Positions 31,410-40,504 of a DNA stretch of 41,566 bases are shown here, one piece after another. The translations under genes were made by a program, and so were the position numbers. Where the stretch lies: contig CAMJGE010000018.1 in NCBI GenBank assembly GCA_946405145.1, positions 1-41,566 on the forward strand, written 5' to 3'. A model generated the notes under the pieces. The model was not told the DNA's origin. It saw only the letters and a program-made list of their open reading frames with translations, and did not search any database. The stretch is from an uncultured Prevotella sp. GTDB lineage: Bacteria > Bacteroidota > Bacteroidia > Bacteroidales > Bacteroidaceae. Numbering within the stretch: the stretch's first letter is position 1; the number at the start of each line of letters is the position of its first letter.

Positions 31410-31748
31410 TCAAACTGTCTCGGGTTCCCAGAGGTGGCGCTGCATATCTACGTGGCCATTGGGCTTGAAGGTGATGTCTTCGGACTCTAACAATGGACGC
31501 TGGCGACTCCAGCCTGGGGCAGTGCGACCTGCATTGTTCACCACACGATGACAAGGCAGCAGCTCGGCACCTGGGGTATAACGCAGGGTGCGCCCAACCA
31601 TCCGTGAATGGCTGGGCCAACCTGCAAGTGTTGCGATATGTCCGTATGTGGTTACATAGCCTCGTGGTATCTGGCTGACAATGTTCAGCACAGCATCACG
31701 AAACGTTCTTGCCTGCTCAGGCGTCATCTTATCGGGATAATCTTTCAT
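31410..31748 (-). CDS. MGMT/ATL-family DNA alkyltransferase-like protein
   Basis: 112-residue protein equal to the C-terminal DNA-binding half of O6-methylguanine-DNA methyltransferase. It has IPRGYVTTYGHIATLAGWPSHSRMVGRTL and the active-site LPCHRVV with C66. Alkyltransferase-like proteins proper have Trp at that position; here Cys is kept, so methyl transfer is possible although the N-terminal domain is missing. It starts in a 4-nt overlap with the response regulator upstream. Confidence 0.88.
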   Translation of the reverse strand: MKDYPDKMTPEQARTFRDAVLNIVSQIPRGYVTTYGHIATLAGWPSHSRMVGRTLRYTPGAELLPCHRVVNNAGRTAPGWSRQRPLLESEDITFKPNGHVDMQRHLWEPETV

Positions 31749-32386
31749 ATATAGAACTCTGACGGATCTATCAGTCCGGCGCGGAGGGCATATTTCACGG
31801 CTTCGTGGGCTGTGTTGATGCCTAACTTGCGGAAGATATTCTTGCGATGGGTTGTGACAGTGTGGATGCTTGAGAAGCGTTCGGCTGCAATCTCCTTGGT
31901 GGTCTTACCCTGGGCGATGGCTTTGATGATCTCCGTTTCCGTAGCTGTCAGAATATCGGGTTTCTCTTCTTCTTGCTGTTGGGAAATAATGGTTTCCAAT
32001 GCCCGCTGACTGAGATAACGTGTATGTCGGTTAACGGCCTGAAGGGCCTCACGTATCTCACTCATCGGACCATCCTTGAACACCAGACTGAACTGATGGG
32101 AGGAATAGACCACACGACGCACAAACTGGGGTGTGAGCTCATCGCTGATGAGAATCCACTCCGACAGACTGAATCGCTCAGCCACAATCAACAGCTGGTC
32201 CTCGTCGGCAAAATCAAACAGGGTATAGTCAAGAAACACGATGGCATCTTCGTGTTCCTTCAGCAACTCTGTGAGTCCTGACTTATCGACTGCCCGGAAG
32301 ATGGCACTTCCTTCATCACGCTTCAGCAGACTCTGCAATGCATAAGCCGTCAGTTCCTGGTTGTCTGCAATAATATAATTCCTCAT
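31745..32386 (-). CDS. LuxR/NarL-type response regulator
   Basis: 213 residues. N-terminal receiver-like domain with an acidic D53 in FLDYTLFD, less conserved than in classical receivers, and a C-terminal LuxR helix-turn-helix (LTATETEIIKAIAQGKTTKEIA, written in part, then SIHTVTTHRKNIFRKLGI, about residues 143-205). No histidine kinase is adjacent. A -7-like TAatTTTG (complement of 32397-32404) precedes it. Target genes unknown; a two-half palindrome such as the sulfur operator could in principle be bound by such a dimer, but there is no positional evidence. Confidence 0.88.
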   Translation of the reverse strand: MRNYIIADNQELTAYALQSLLKRDEGSAIFRAVDKSGLTELLKEHEDAIVFLDYTLFDFADEDQLLIVAERFSLSEWILISDELTPQFVRRVVYSSHQFSLVFKDGPMSEIREALQAVNRHTRYLSQRALETIISQQQEEEKPDILTATETEIIKAIAQGKTTKEIAAERFSSIHTVTTHRKNIFRKLGINTAHEAVKYALRAGLIDPSEFYI

Positions 32387-32511
32387 ACTGTGTCGGCAAA
32401 ATTACGGAATTAAAAGCAATCTGCCAAATCTTTTGTAAGGTTTGACAGATTACGCATTACTTTTTTAACTATTCCATTTTATCATTTTTAAATTTTTACA
32501 TTTTTACATTT

Positions 32512-33798
32512 TTAAATTTTCTCAAGTGCCTGCGAGAGGTCGTCGATGATGTCGTCGATGTGCTCAGTACCGATAGAGAGGCGCACGGTAGAAGGTGTGA
32601 TGTGCTGCTCTGCCAGCTCCTCAGGTGAGAGCTGAGAGTGCGTGGTGGTATATGGATGGATCACAAGACTCTTCACATCTGCCACATTCGCCAACAGTGA
32701 GAAGATCTGCAGGGCATCGATAAACTTCCATGCCTCTTCCTGTCCGCCCTTCACTTCGAAAGTGAAGATGCTGGCGCCACCATTGGGGAAATACTTCTTG
32801 TAAAGCTGATGGTCGTGATGGCTTTCCAGAGCCGGATGGTGCACAGCAGCCACCTTCGGGTGCTTAGCAAGGAAATCAACCACCTTCAGGGCATTCTCCA
32901 CATGACGCTCTACACGCAGACTCAAAGTCTCAACACCCTGCAACAGGATGAAAGCATTGAATGGAGAGATAGCGGCACCAGTATCACGCAGGATGACGGC
33001 ACGGATGCGGGTGACATAAGCAGCTGCACCTACTGCGTCGGCAAACACGATGCCATGATAGCTGGGATCGGGCTTGGAGAGCGTGGGGAACTTGTCGTTC
33101 TGTTTCCAGTCGAACTTTCCACCATCCACGATGACACCACCAAGGCTTGTGCCATGACCACCCAGGAACTTGGTTGCCGAATGCACCACAATGTCAGCAC
33201 CATGCTCCAGCGGACGGATCAGATAAGGTGTGCCGAACGTGTTATCCACGATGAAGGGGATACCATGCTTGTGAGCCACAGCTGCCACACCCTCGAGGTC
33301 GAGCACATCGGAGTTGGGGTTGCCGAAGGTCTCGGCATATATTACTTTTGTGTTGGGTTGGATAGCTGCCTCGAGGGCTGCGAGGTCGTTTACATTAAGA
33401 ATGGTATTGCTGATGCCCTGGGTTGACAGTGTGTGGGTGATCAGGTTATAAGAGCCACCATAGAGGTTGTCGGCAGCTACGATATGGTCACCTGCCTGAA
33501 CAATATTCTGCAAGGCATAGGTGATAGCGGCAGCACCAGAGGCTACAGCCAGACCAGCTACACCACCCTCAAGGGCAGCGACGCGATCCTCGAACACGCC
33601 CTGAGTGGAGTTGGTCAGACGACCATAGATATTACCTGCATCGCGGAGACCGAAACGATCGGCTGCATGCTGGGAGTTACGGAACACATACGATGTGGTC
33701 TGATAAATAGGTACGGCACGTGCGTCGGTTGCGGGGTCAGCCTGTTCCTGGCCTACATGAAGTTGTAAAGTCTCAAACTTGTAATTCTTTGTACTCAT
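32512..33798 (-). CDS. metY: O-acetylhomoserine aminocarboxypropyltransferase (sulfhydrylase)
   Basis: Makes homocysteine from O-acetylhomoserine and sulfide. The 428-residue product has the full MetY pattern: TLQLHVGQEQADPATDARAV at the start, YGRLTNSTQGVFE, PLP lysine K210 in HSATKFLGGHGTS, and the C-terminal TVRLSIGTEHIDDIIDDL. Length is normal for the family. The promoter lacks the sulfur operator and the transcript has a 140-nt structured leader, so its control differs from that of the MetY-like gene at 29058. It is probably the housekeeping enzyme of methionine synthesis. Confidence 0.93.
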   Translation of the reverse strand: MSTKNYKFETLQLHVGQEQADPATDARAVPIYQTTSYVFRNSQHAADRFGLRDAGNIYGRLTNSTQGVFEDRVAALEGGVAGLAVASGAAAITYALQNIVQAGDHIVAADNLYGGSYNLITHTLSTQGISNTILNVNDLAALEAAIQPNTKVIYAETFGNPNSDVLDLEGVAAVAHKHGIPFIVDNTFGTPYLIRPLEHGADIVVHSATKFLGGHGTSLGGVIVDGGKFDWKQNDKFPTLSKPDPSYHGIVFADAVGAAAYVTRIRAVILRDTGAAISPFNAFILLQGVETLSLRVERHVENALKVVDFLAKHPKVAAVHHPALESHHDHQLYKKYFPNGGASIFTFEVKGGQEEAWKFIDALQIFSLLANVADVKSLVIHPYTTTHSQLSPEELAEQHITPSTVRLSIGTEHIDDIIDDLSQALEKI

Positions 33799-33902
33799 AA
33801 TCTTATCCTTTCTTTTAATTTATTAATGTTATTACTTATTATCTCTTTTGGTGCAAGGACAGTGCAAGCCGAGCGCAATCGAATTTATTCGAATTGCTGA
33901 GG

Positions 33903-33935
33903 CGCCGCCTGTACTCGCAACGTGATGGAATCACG
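33903..33935 (-). promoter_or_regulatory. structured 5' leader element of metY
   Basis: On the minus strand a 6-bp hairpin CGTGAT-tcc-ATCACG (33921-33935) lies at the start of the transcript, followed at once by GCGAGTACAGGCGGCG (complement of 33903-33918). The leader of the divergent esterase gene has the same plan, a 5' hairpin and then GCGAGCTCAGGCGGCG. Further down, TCGAA-TAAA-TTCGA forms another small stem. No SAM riboswitch consensus is visible. Confidence 0.5.
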
Positions 33936-33938
33936 GTG

Positions 33939-33969
33939 CAAAGGTACGGAGTTTAGAATTATCCACCAA
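33939..33969 (-). promoter_or_regulatory. metY promoter
   Basis: -7 box is the complement of 33939-33946 (TAccTTTG) and -33 TTG the complement of 33967-33969, 20 bp apart. Confidence 0.72.
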
Positions 33970-34098
33970 ATTTTAATTGAAATCCAGAAGTTTTAGCTAA
34001 AATCCGAAAAATCACAGAATTTCATTCTTATTCCTTCTTATCTGAGCCTCTTTCAAAGAATAATATTCCAAAAAGGGTGTATTTTTCGCCCCTTTTTG

Positions 34099-34129
34099 TT
34101 GCTATTTTACATAAAATATCGTAACTTTG
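34099..34129 (+). promoter_or_regulatory. esterase promoter
   Basis: TTG at 34099-34101, 20 bp, TAacTTTG at 34122-34129. Just upstream AAAAAGGG (34070-34077) can pair with CCCTTTTT (34090-34097). No other signals are seen in the rest of the 400-bp divergent gap. Confidence 0.7.
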
Positions 34130-34131
34130 CC

Positions 34132-34167
34132 GTCGAAAACAAGTTTCGACAGCGAGCTCAGGCGGCG
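34132..34167 (+). promoter_or_regulatory. structured 5' leader element of the esterase gene
   Basis: Hairpin GTCGAAA-acaag-TTTCGAC (34132-34150), then GCGAGCTCAGGCGGCG (34152-34167). 14 of 16 bases of the latter match the metY leader. Confidence 0.5.
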
Positions 34168-34202
34168 TCGGAAGCAATATTAACTAACCAACTTTAATTA
34201 AG

Positions 34203-35771
34203 ATGAAAAGACTTTTTTCAACCCTTCTTGTGGTTTTTGCTGTTTTCACAGCGATGAATGCTCAGGAGAGTCCGCTCCTGAAAACCCATGTCGAAACGGG
34301 CGATGTTGAAGGAATCCTCGATGGCTCGCTCGCTGTCTATAAAGCTATTCCTTACGCAGCTCCGCCAGTGGGCGACCTCCGTTGGCGCGACCCACAGCCT
34401 GCCAAGCCTTGGGAGGGTGTAAGAGTATGTGACAAGTTCGGTCCCCTGCCGCCTCAGCCCACACGTCCTGGTCGCACTGCTGACATGATGAGTGAAGACT
34501 GTCTATATTTAGGTATAGCAACACCAGCCACTTCTGTCAACGATCGCCTACCAGTCTTGGTGTGGATTCATGGTGGTGGATTCCAGACGGAATGGTATGG
34601 TGGCGACCTCTGGAAGTTCCTGGCGCAGCGTGGTGTCGTCATTGTCAGCATTGAATATCGCACAGGTGCGCTTGGTTTCATGGCGCACCCAGAACTCACG
34701 AAGGAGTCGAAGAATGGTCACTCTGGCAACTATGGTCTGCTGGATCAGATCTTCGCCCTGCAATGGGTACAGCGTAATATTGCCAATTTTGGTGGCGATC
34801 CTTCAAAGGTCACCATCGCCGGCGAGAGTGCTGGTGCCATCAGCTGCAGTCTGCTCTGTGGCTCTCCGCTGGCAAAAGGGCTCTTTCATGGAGTCATCAG
34901 CCAGAGTGGTGGTTCATTCGCCCCTTGGCATAATGGACCTCGCACATTGGGAGTCGATGCTTCTCAGAAGGGTGCCGAACAGCAGGGACTGGCGTTCCAG
35001 AAACACCTGAAGAAGAAGTCAATCAAACAGCTCCGCAAGATGGAGGCAATGGACCTCTGCGGCAGCAATGTAGGCTTTGGCGGTTTCTGGCCCTGTGTGG
35101 ATGGGTATGTGATTACTGACGATCAATACCGTCTTTACGAACGTGGTGAATATAATGATGTACCCGTTATTGTAATGACCAACTCTGACGAGGGTGCCTT
35201 GTTCTCACCAGGTAAAATGACGGCAGAGAACTACCAGAAGTCTATCAGCAGTATGTTTGGTGATTGGGCTGATGAGGCGCTAAAATACTATCCCGGTAAC
35301 ACGGATGATGAAGCATGGCACGGCTTTGGCGATGCCTTCCGCGACATGGGGTTTGCATGGCCCAGCTATGTCTGGGTAAGCCTTCAGGCCAAGACAGGCA
35401 AGAGTCCTGCCTATGCCGCATACCTCGCCCAGCCCTCTACGCGCAGCTTCTCTGGTGATCCGCGTCGTCGCGGAGTGGCTCACGCTGATGATATCCTCTA
35501 TCTGAATGGCGAGTTCCTGCAGCAGCCTGACAAGTATCCATACGAGGCGGCTTTGTCAGAGATCATGCAGCAATACTGGGTCAACTTCATCAAGACAGGT
35601 AATCCTAATGGCAAAGGGCTCCCCTACTGGCCTTCGTTCGATGACTCGAAACCCACCACGATGCAGTTCAGTAATGGTGCTTCACTCATCATGCGTCCAA
35701 ATCGTGAACAGATAGACTTCATTGATCGCTTCTATAAAGCTAAGCGCGAAGAACTGGAAAGCAAGCGCTAA
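34203..35771 (+). CDS. secreted type-B carboxylesterase
   Basis: 522-residue alpha/beta hydrolase with a signal peptide ending near TAMNAQ. Oxyanion-hole motif WIHGGGF near residue 121, nucleophile S209 in AGESAGA, an acidic residue in the EGALF segment and a late His in GVAHADD. The SEDCLYL motif near residue 97 is typical of type-B esterases. Substrate unknown; periplasmic action on acetylated or feruloylated glycans is plausible in this phylum. Its last 4 nt overlap the end of the convergent NUDIX gene. Confidence 0.92.
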   Translation: MKRLFSTLLVVFAVFTAMNAQESPLLKTHVETGDVEGILDGSLAVYKAIPYAAPPVGDLRWRDPQPAKPWEGVRVCDKFGPLPPQPTRPGRTADMMSEDCLYLGIATPATSVNDRLPVLVWIHGGGFQTEWYGGDLWKFLAQRGVVIVSIEYRTGALGFMAHPELTKESKNGHSGNYGLLDQIFALQWVQRNIANFGGDPSKVTIAGESAGAISCSLLCGSPLAKGLFHGVISQSGGSFAPWHNGPRTLGVDASQKGAEQQGLAFQKHLKKKSIKQLRKMEAMDLCGSNVGFGGFWPCVDGYVITDDQYRLYERGEYNDVPVIVMTNSDEGALFSPGKMTAENYQKSISSMFGDWADEALKYYPGNTDDEAWHGFGDAFRDMGFAWPSYVWVSLQAKTGKSPAYAAYLAQPSTRSFSGDPRRRGVAHADDILYLNGEFLQQPDKYPYEAALSEIMQQYWVNFIKTGNPNGKGLPYWPSFDDSKPTTMQFSNGASLIMRPNREQIDFIDRFYKAKREELESKR

Positions 35772-36268
35772 AGAAAAAAGCGTTTGAATTCACTCTCAAA
35801 ATTCGGCGTCAGGAGATTCTGGCCCATCGCCTCTCTGATTTCATCGATGGACCAGAATCTTCCGCCGTCAAGTTCTTCAGTAGAAGGCTTGACAGGTCCA
35901 TCGTAGATCGTGCAGTTCACATACACCAGTTCACGCTCCCTAAGACTTTCAAACACATACATTCCCTTTCGCTCTGATTGAAAATCCGTGATACCTAACT
36001 CCTCACGGACTTCTCTGACGAGAGCCTGCTCAGGGGTCTCGCCATAGTCCAGATGTCCTCCCACACTGGTATCCCACTTCCCTGGCTGGATATCCTTCCA
36101 TTCTGGCCGTTTCTGCAGATACACCTCTCCTTTTGAGTTAAACACATGCAAATGCACTACAGGATGCAACAGTTTGGAACCATTATGGCACTCGCCTCGT
36201 GTGGCTGAACCTACTACACGGCCTTCTTCATCTACGATAGGGAATATCTCTTCTGAATTATCTTTCAT
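35768..36268 (-). CDS. NUDIX hydrolase, IDI-like
   Basis: 166 residues with a complete Nudix box at 71-93 (G-x5-E-x7-REVREELGI), preceded by LHVFNSKGEVYLQKR and SVGGHLDYGE. The overall form (PVVHLHVFN, then WKDIQPGKWDTSVGGH) is that of the isopentenyl-diphosphate-isomerase-like Nudix subgroup that includes YfcD-type proteins. Substrate unknown. A TAttTTTG-like box lies at the complement of 36301-36308. Confidence 0.9.
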   Translation of the reverse strand: MKDNSEEIFPIVDEEGRVVGSATRGECHNGSKLLHPVVHLHVFNSKGEVYLQKRPEWKDIQPGKWDTSVGGHLDYGETPEQALVREVREELGITDFQSERKGMYVFESLRERELVYVNCTIYDGPVKPSTEELDGGRFWSIDEIREAMGQNLLTPNFESEFKRFFL

Positions 36269-36359
36269 TCTTTCTTACTTGATTCTTAATAATTTGGCTG
36301 CAAAAATACAAAATCTTTTCAAATAGCGATATCAGACATGGATTTTTTTACTAAAATGC

Positions 36360-36390
36360 TTGGATGATTTGGAAAATATGCCTAACTTTG
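36360..36390 (+). promoter_or_regulatory. promoter of the Lrp/AsnC regulator
   Basis: TTG at 36360-36362, 20 bp, TAacTTTG at 36383-36390, 29 nt before the ATG. Confidence 0.7.
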
Positions 36391-36419
36391 CTCACAAAAC
36401 AAGAAAACAAAATTGAATT

Positions 36420-36884
36420 ATGGCTGATACATTAGACGAAACCGATCTGCAGATACTCAGGACCCTGCAGAAGAATGCAAAACTTACCACTAAGGAACTG
36501 GCTGACGCCGTACACTTGACCCCTACCCCTGTGTTTGAGCGTCAAAAGAGACTGGAACGTCAAGGCTATATCAAGAAATATGTGGCCATCCTTGACCCTG
36601 ACAAACTGGACCAGAGCTTGCAGGTGTTTTGCAAGGTCAAACTGAAGCAGATCAACCACGAGATTGCCGATGCCTTCACACGTAGGATTATGAGAATACC
36701 AGAAGTAACAGAATGTTATAACACTTCCGGCAACTACGACTATCTGCTCAAAGTGCGTGCCAAAGACATGAAGCAATATCAGGAGTTCGTACTAAACAAA
36801 TTAGGGGAAATCGACAGTCTGGCCTCTATCGAGAGTACCTTCGTCATGAGTGAAATAAAACAAACCTATGGTGTGCATATATAA
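36420..36884 (+). CDS. Lrp/AsnC-family transcriptional regulator
   Basis: 154 residues: N-terminal winged helix (LDETDLQILRTLQKNAKLT, then LADAVHLTPTPVFERQKRL) and C-terminal RAM ligand-binding domain with VTECYNTSGNYDYLLKV. Lrp-type octamers or dimers respond to amino acids. It stands alone, transcribed between two minus-strand operons. Targets are not evident; it is one of two DNA-binding regulators in the window that could in theory serve the sulfur operator, with no direct support. Confidence 0.93.
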   Translation: MADTLDETDLQILRTLQKNAKLTTKELADAVHLTPTPVFERQKRLERQGYIKKYVAILDPDKLDQSLQVFCKVKLKQINHEIADAFTRRIMRIPEVTECYNTSGNYDYLLKVRAKDMKQYQEFVLNKLGEIDSLASIESTFVMSEIKQTYGVHI

Positions 36885-36915
36885 AAAGAGGTGAGCACCA
36901 TAGGCTTGTAGATAT

Positions 36916-37974
36916 TTAGAAGTTTTTTCTCACGCCCTGCCACTCTGGGAATTTCATCTTCAGATATTCATCATCAAGGAAGAGGGCGGATTGTCCTACC
37001 TGACCTTTCAATTGCCAGTCGAGCCACTTCACCACAGCTTTGGCATAGTTGCCACCATACTTCTCGTAGTAAGTGCCGCTGTGACCATCTTTCGAATTCA
37101 GCATTACTACTGGGATGTTATCGGCAATACGCTCGTAATCCTTCTGCGCATTGGCATAAGCGATATCGGCAGGACCGCCAATCATATAGAACATTGGCTG
37201 ATGCAGATTCTTCAGGGCCTCTTTCGTTGCTCCCATCATCTCCATATCACCAATACCCGTATTCAGCATCACGCAGGTCTTCAGACGTGGATCGTAGGCC
37301 ACAGCCAACACCTGAGCACCACCACACGACTGTCCCATTGCTGCCACATGATCAAGGTCGAGGCAGTGATAGTATTCCGAACCTTGGGTAGCGTTCTGTT
37401 CTGTCAACCAATCAAGCACCTCAAGCAGCATCTTAGGATAGGTACTGAACTGTGGAGCAGCAGGCTGTTTCTTATTTTTCTTGGCATTCTTAGCAGCTAA
37501 TGCAATCTGTTTGGCTTGCTCTTCCTGACGAGCCTTAATTTCTTCAGGCGTTAAGGGTAAAATCTTTTCACCGTTAGCCATCACCACCTCGCCTTTTGTT
37601 TCTGGATAGGCAGCCTTCAGCACACCTCTCCACTGCGCCATCACGTCGGCTTCATCGTAAGGTCCGATAGCTGCGGCAACATAACCATAAGATGCTACTT
37701 CACTTAACAGCAGACGCATCTCCACATTATGATTGAAACAAGCACCGTTGGCATAGACAATCACTGGCAGTGCACCTTGCTTTGCCACTACTTCCTTCAG
37801 ATTCTGTGGACGATACATCGTAAAGCCTGGGCATGAACCATCTCCCACGACTTCCGACTTGAACGGTCCTGTACCACCATCTTCCACTACTTGCCTCTGA
37901 ACTGTTTGGGCATTCATCAGCCCAACACTCACGGCGACTACCATCGCTGCCATTAATAGTCTCTTCGTAGCCAT
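36916..37974 (-). CDS. secreted alpha/beta hydrolase
   Basis: 352 residues from the ATG at 37974, which gives a clean signal peptide (MATKRLLMAAMVVAV, then cleavage near LMNAQ). In-frame codons further upstream run into the preceding DUF2795 gene and are rejected. Nucleophile S216 in AMGQSCGGAQ, preceded by VIVYANGACF, which resembles the oxyanion region of dienelactone-hydrolase-like and PET-hydrolase-like enzymes. Residues 142-172 are a highly charged Lys/Glu/Ala helix insertion. Late GHSGTYYEKYGG supplies the His. Substrate unknown. Confidence 0.85.
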   Translation of the reverse strand: MATKRLLMAAMVVAVSVGLMNAQTVQRQVVEDGGTGPFKSEVVGDGSCPGFTMYRPQNLKEVVAKQGALPVIVYANGACFNHNVEMRLLLSEVASYGYVAAAIGPYDEADVMAQWRGVLKAAYPETKGEVVMANGEKILPLTPEEIKARQEEQAKQIALAAKNAKKNKKQPAAPQFSTYPKMLLEVLDWLTEQNATQGSEYYHCLDLDHVAAMGQSCGGAQVLAVAYDPRLKTCVMLNTGIGDMEMMGATKEALKNLHQPMFYMIGGPADIAYANAQKDYERIADNIPVVMLNSKDGHSGTYYEKYGGNYAKAVVKWLDWQLKGQVGQSALFLDDEYLKMKFPEWQGVRKNF

Positions 37975-37990
37975 GCTTTTATAATTCTGA

Positions 37991-38212
37991 TTAATACTCA
38001 TCCTCGTTGAAGAGGAAATCTTCTTTGGTGGGATAGTCAGGCCAGATATCCTCAATACTTTCATAGACATCACCTTCATCCTCTATTTCCTGCAAGTTCT
38101 CAAGCACCTCCAAAGGAGCACCTGAACGAATTGCGTAATCAATCAATTCATCCTTGGTTGCGGGCCAAGGCGCATCTTCCAATTTGGAAGCCAATTCCAG
38201 TGTCCAATACAT
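37991..38212 (-). CDS. DUF2795 family small acidic protein
   Basis: 73 residues, very acidic, with MYWTLELASKLEDAPWPATKDELIDYA and DIWPDYPTKEDFLFNEDEY (each shown in part of its length). This is a conserved small protein of Bacteroidota, often noted as DUF2795, function unknown. A promoter -7 box TActTTTG lies at the complement of 38255-38262. The hydrolase start follows 16 nt after the stop, so both may be co-transcribed. Confidence 0.85.
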   Translation of the reverse strand: MYWTLELASKLEDAPWPATKDELIDYAIRSGAPLEVLENLQEIEDEGDVYESIEDIWPDYPTKEDFLFNEDEY

Positions 38213-38274
38213 ATTCTTAGTCTTTGGTTTTTTACTATATTTTTAATTCGGGCGCAAAAGTAATCATTTTATTC

Positions 38275-38838
38275 CTATTTGCAAACATTTTGCCATATAA
38301 TTTCACTTACGCCTGCGTTAAAATTTATTATTTTGGCTAAAACGAACAGATAATCACTTAATCTGTTCACATATTGCAAAGTCTCAGGACTAATTTGAGC
38401 GACTTCTGACAATGCTACAATTCGACGTTCTGCTCGGCGACAGACAGTACGACACACATGTGCCTGGGCAGCAACCTGCGTACCTCCTGGAAGGATGAAC
38501 CCCTGGCGTTCCGGCAATAGTTTCATCATTCGGTCTACTTCTGACTCTAATAGCCCTATCTCTCCATCAGCGAGTTTTGCTGAGTCGTATAGCGGTGTCT
38601 GGCTCTGATCTGTAGCAAGGTTCGTGCAGACATTAAACAGGTTGTTCTGAATCCTGATGATCATATCATAATACTCACCTTCAGATAACATAGCCGCCAG
38701 GAGACCTAAGTGTGAACTCAATTCATCTACTGTGCCGTAAGCCTCTAAGCGTTCACTTGCCTTACTGACTCTAATACCGCCTATAATACTTGTCTGCCCC
38801 TTATCGCCAGTGCGAGTATATACCTTAGTAATCTTCAT
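38275..38838 (-). CDS. cob(I)alamin adenosyltransferase, PduO type
   Basis: Adenosylates cob(I)alamin to coenzyme B12. The 187-residue product has the ATP-binding KVYTRTGDKGQTSIIGG at the N-terminus, YGTVDELSSHLG near residue 34, the CRTVCRRAERRIVAL helix near residue 130 and YVNRLSDYLFVLAK near the end. Length is standard. It lies 16 nt after the gene at 38855 and is probably in the same transcript. Confidence 0.95.
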   Translation of the reverse strand: MKITKVYTRTGDKGQTSIIGGIRVSKASERLEAYGTVDELSSHLGLLAAMLSEGEYYDMIIRIQNNLFNVCTNLATDQSQTPLYDSAKLADGEIGLLESEVDRMMKLLPERQGFILPGGTQVAAQAHVCRTVCRRAERRIVALSEVAQISPETLQYVNRLSDYLFVLAKIINFNAGVSEIIWQNVCK

Positions 38839-38854
38839 AGATTTGTTGATTTTA

Positions 38855-39373
38855 TTAGAAATTTATAATATAATTTATTTTATGTCTTTTCTTGTCAAAC
38901 AGCACTATCCCACAATAGTAGAGATCGAATGTCACCCTTGTCCGCTCGTCGATTACAATTTCTTTCCAGGAAGTACGATTCTGTCTAATACCTTCAACAA
39001 TAAGGACTGTATTATCCTCAACCTTATTATATATAGTAACCAGACGACTGCGCCAATCGCCCTCAAGGGATAGCCTTATTAATTCCGTCGAATCTCCAAA
39101 CTTTGCTTTCCTACATCCTGCCTGCAAATACTGGCGGAAGCTGTCGCTCTCGATAACATTCGGCTGTAACCAGTTGGCGATACGGAAATAAAGAAGACCC
39201 AATTTCCTCGTGAGCCAGTCATCATCATCACCCAACTTCTCGTATTGATAATACGGCCAGTGTTCATTAATGACATAGCATACCATCCAGTAGTCAAAAG
39301 GCGACTGGATGCCAAACCCCCGACAATGCCCGATACGGCTCAACCATACGAAGACATATCGAAAACGTTGCAT
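38855..39373 (-). CDS. conserved Bacteroidota protein of unknown function (RGFGIQSP family)
   Basis: 172 residues from the chosen ATG at 39373. Landmarks are RGFGIQSPFDYWMV and YVINEHWPYYQYEKL near the N-terminus, followed by an alpha/beta-looking region ending IVLFDKKRHKINYIINF. I have seen this N-terminal motif in proteins of Bacteroides and Prevotella that are loosely labelled methyltransferase-like, but no SAM motif is visible. A -7 box TAttTTTG at the complement of 39399-39406 makes an upstream ATG at 39394 unlikely. Confidence 0.7.
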   Translation of the reverse strand: MQRFRYVFVWLSRIGHCRGFGIQSPFDYWMVCYVINEHWPYYQYEKLGDDDDWLTRKLGLLYFRIANWLQPNVIESDSFRQYLQAGCRKAKFGDSTELIRLSLEGDWRSRLVTIYNKVEDNTVLIVEGIRQNRTSWKEIVIDERTRVTFDLYYCGIVLFDKKRHKINYIINF

Positions 39374-39460
39374 AGCTATGCCGATTCTATTCATGTTGCA
39401 AAAATACACACTTTTTCTTAGACTAAGTCATAATTATAGTTAAAGTTTAGGCTGTTTCCA

Positions 39461-39509
39461 TTGTCAGATAGAAAATAGTTCATATTTTTGTGATATCAAA
39501 TTGATATCA
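39461..39509 (+). promoter_or_regulatory. promoter and double palindrome before the SPFH operon
   Basis: TTG at 39461-39463, 19 bp, TAttTTTG at 39483-39490. Directly after the -7 box come two copies of the palindrome TGATATCA (39491-39498 and 39502-39509) separated by 3 bp, overlapping the transcript start: a likely repressor site. Confidence 0.6.
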
Positions 39510-39535
39510 TTATTAACTAATAAACACTTATCATT

Positions 39536-40501
39536 ATGGAAAATAAGGAATATACATTCAAAGGAATGGTGATGAACGGATTTCTGATGTTGTTTATCAA
39601 TATCGTAGTTCTTATCCTTGCAATTGTTGGCATCGTGTATAGCATCATCCAGCTTGATGAAAGCACCGGCACTTGTGGAGGCTGGTTATTAGGAAGCAGT
39701 ATCATTTTACTCACTGTGAATATTATGATGTGGTGTGGTTTTATGATGCTGGAACCTAACGAAGCTAAGGTTACCACATGGTTCGGAAAATATTCCGGCA
39801 CCTTTGCGCAGACTGGTTTTTATTGGATCAATCCTTTTTATGGCACGAAAAAGGTTTCACTACGTGCCCGCAACCTCGACGCTGAGCCTATCAAGGTGAA
39901 CGACAAGACGGGCAACCCCGTGATGATCGGTTTGGTATTGGTGTGGAAGCTGAAGGACACTTATAAGGCACTCTTCGAAGTAGACTCTCAGACTATGGCA
40001 GCCAACCCCAATACTGTCGGATCTGACACAAAAGGACTGATGAATGCCTTGGAGAACTTTGTCCGTGTACAGAGTGATGCAGCTCTGCGACAGGTAGCAG
40101 GTCAGTATGCCTATGATGATGAAGACAGCAAAGATAATGAGCCAACCCTGCGTTCGAGTGCAGAGGAGATCAATGAACAGCTGGAGCAGAAACTTGACGA
40201 ACGTCTGGCTTTGGCTGGCATAGAAGTAGTCGAGGCACGTATTAATTATCTGGCATACGCTCCTGAGATTGCAGCTGTTATGCTCCGTCGCCAGCAGGCT
40301 TCAGCTATCATTACTGCTCGTGAGAAGATTGTGGAAGGTGCTGTTTCGATGGTGAAGATGGCACTTGACAAACTCTCTAATGAGAATATCGTAGACCTCG
40401 ATGACGATAAAAAAGCTGCAATGGTTAGCAACTTGCTTGTAGTACTCTGTGGCGATGAATCTGCTCAACCAGTAGTGAACACAGGAACGCTGAATCATTA
40501 A
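39536..40501 (+). CDS. SPFH/band-7 domain membrane protein
   Basis: 321 residues. Two membrane segments (about 13-37 and 48-70), then an SPFH domain starting near [18 protein letters not shown] and followed by a helical region with [27 protein letters not shown] (partly quoted) and a C-terminal helix. Members of this family assemble on membrane microdomains. It heads an operon with a ribbon-helix-helix protein 3 nt downstream and a DUF1648 membrane protein. Confidence 0.9.
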   Translation: MENKEYTFKGMVMNGFLMLFINIVVLILAIVGIVYSIIQLDESTGTCGGWLLGSSIILLTVNIMMWCGFMMLEPNEAKVTTWFGKYSGTFAQTGFYWINPFYGTKKVSLRARNLDAEPIKVNDKTGNPVMIGLVLVWKLKDTYKALFEVDSQTMAANPNTVGSDTKGLMNALENFVRVQSDAALRQVAGQYAYDDEDSKDNEPTLRSSAEEINEQLEQKLDERLALAGIEVVEARINYLAYAPEIAAVMLRRQQASAIITAREKIVEGAVSMVKMALDKLSNENIVDLDDDKKAAMVSNLLVVLCGDESAQPVVNTGTLNH

Positions 40502-40504
40502 TCA

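Noticed and set aside
31745..32386. LuxR-type regulator as the protein that binds the sulfur operator
   Set aside because: It is far from the sulfur genes, has no copy of the operator and shares no operon with them; only a guess would link them.
33799..33938. SAM riboswitch in the 140-nt metY leader
   Set aside because: No match to the conserved cores of SAM-I or SAM-II that I can recognise.
36916..38079. N-terminally longer form of the alpha/beta hydrolase
   Set aside because: The extra 35 codons lie inside the DUF2795 gene and remove the signal peptide.
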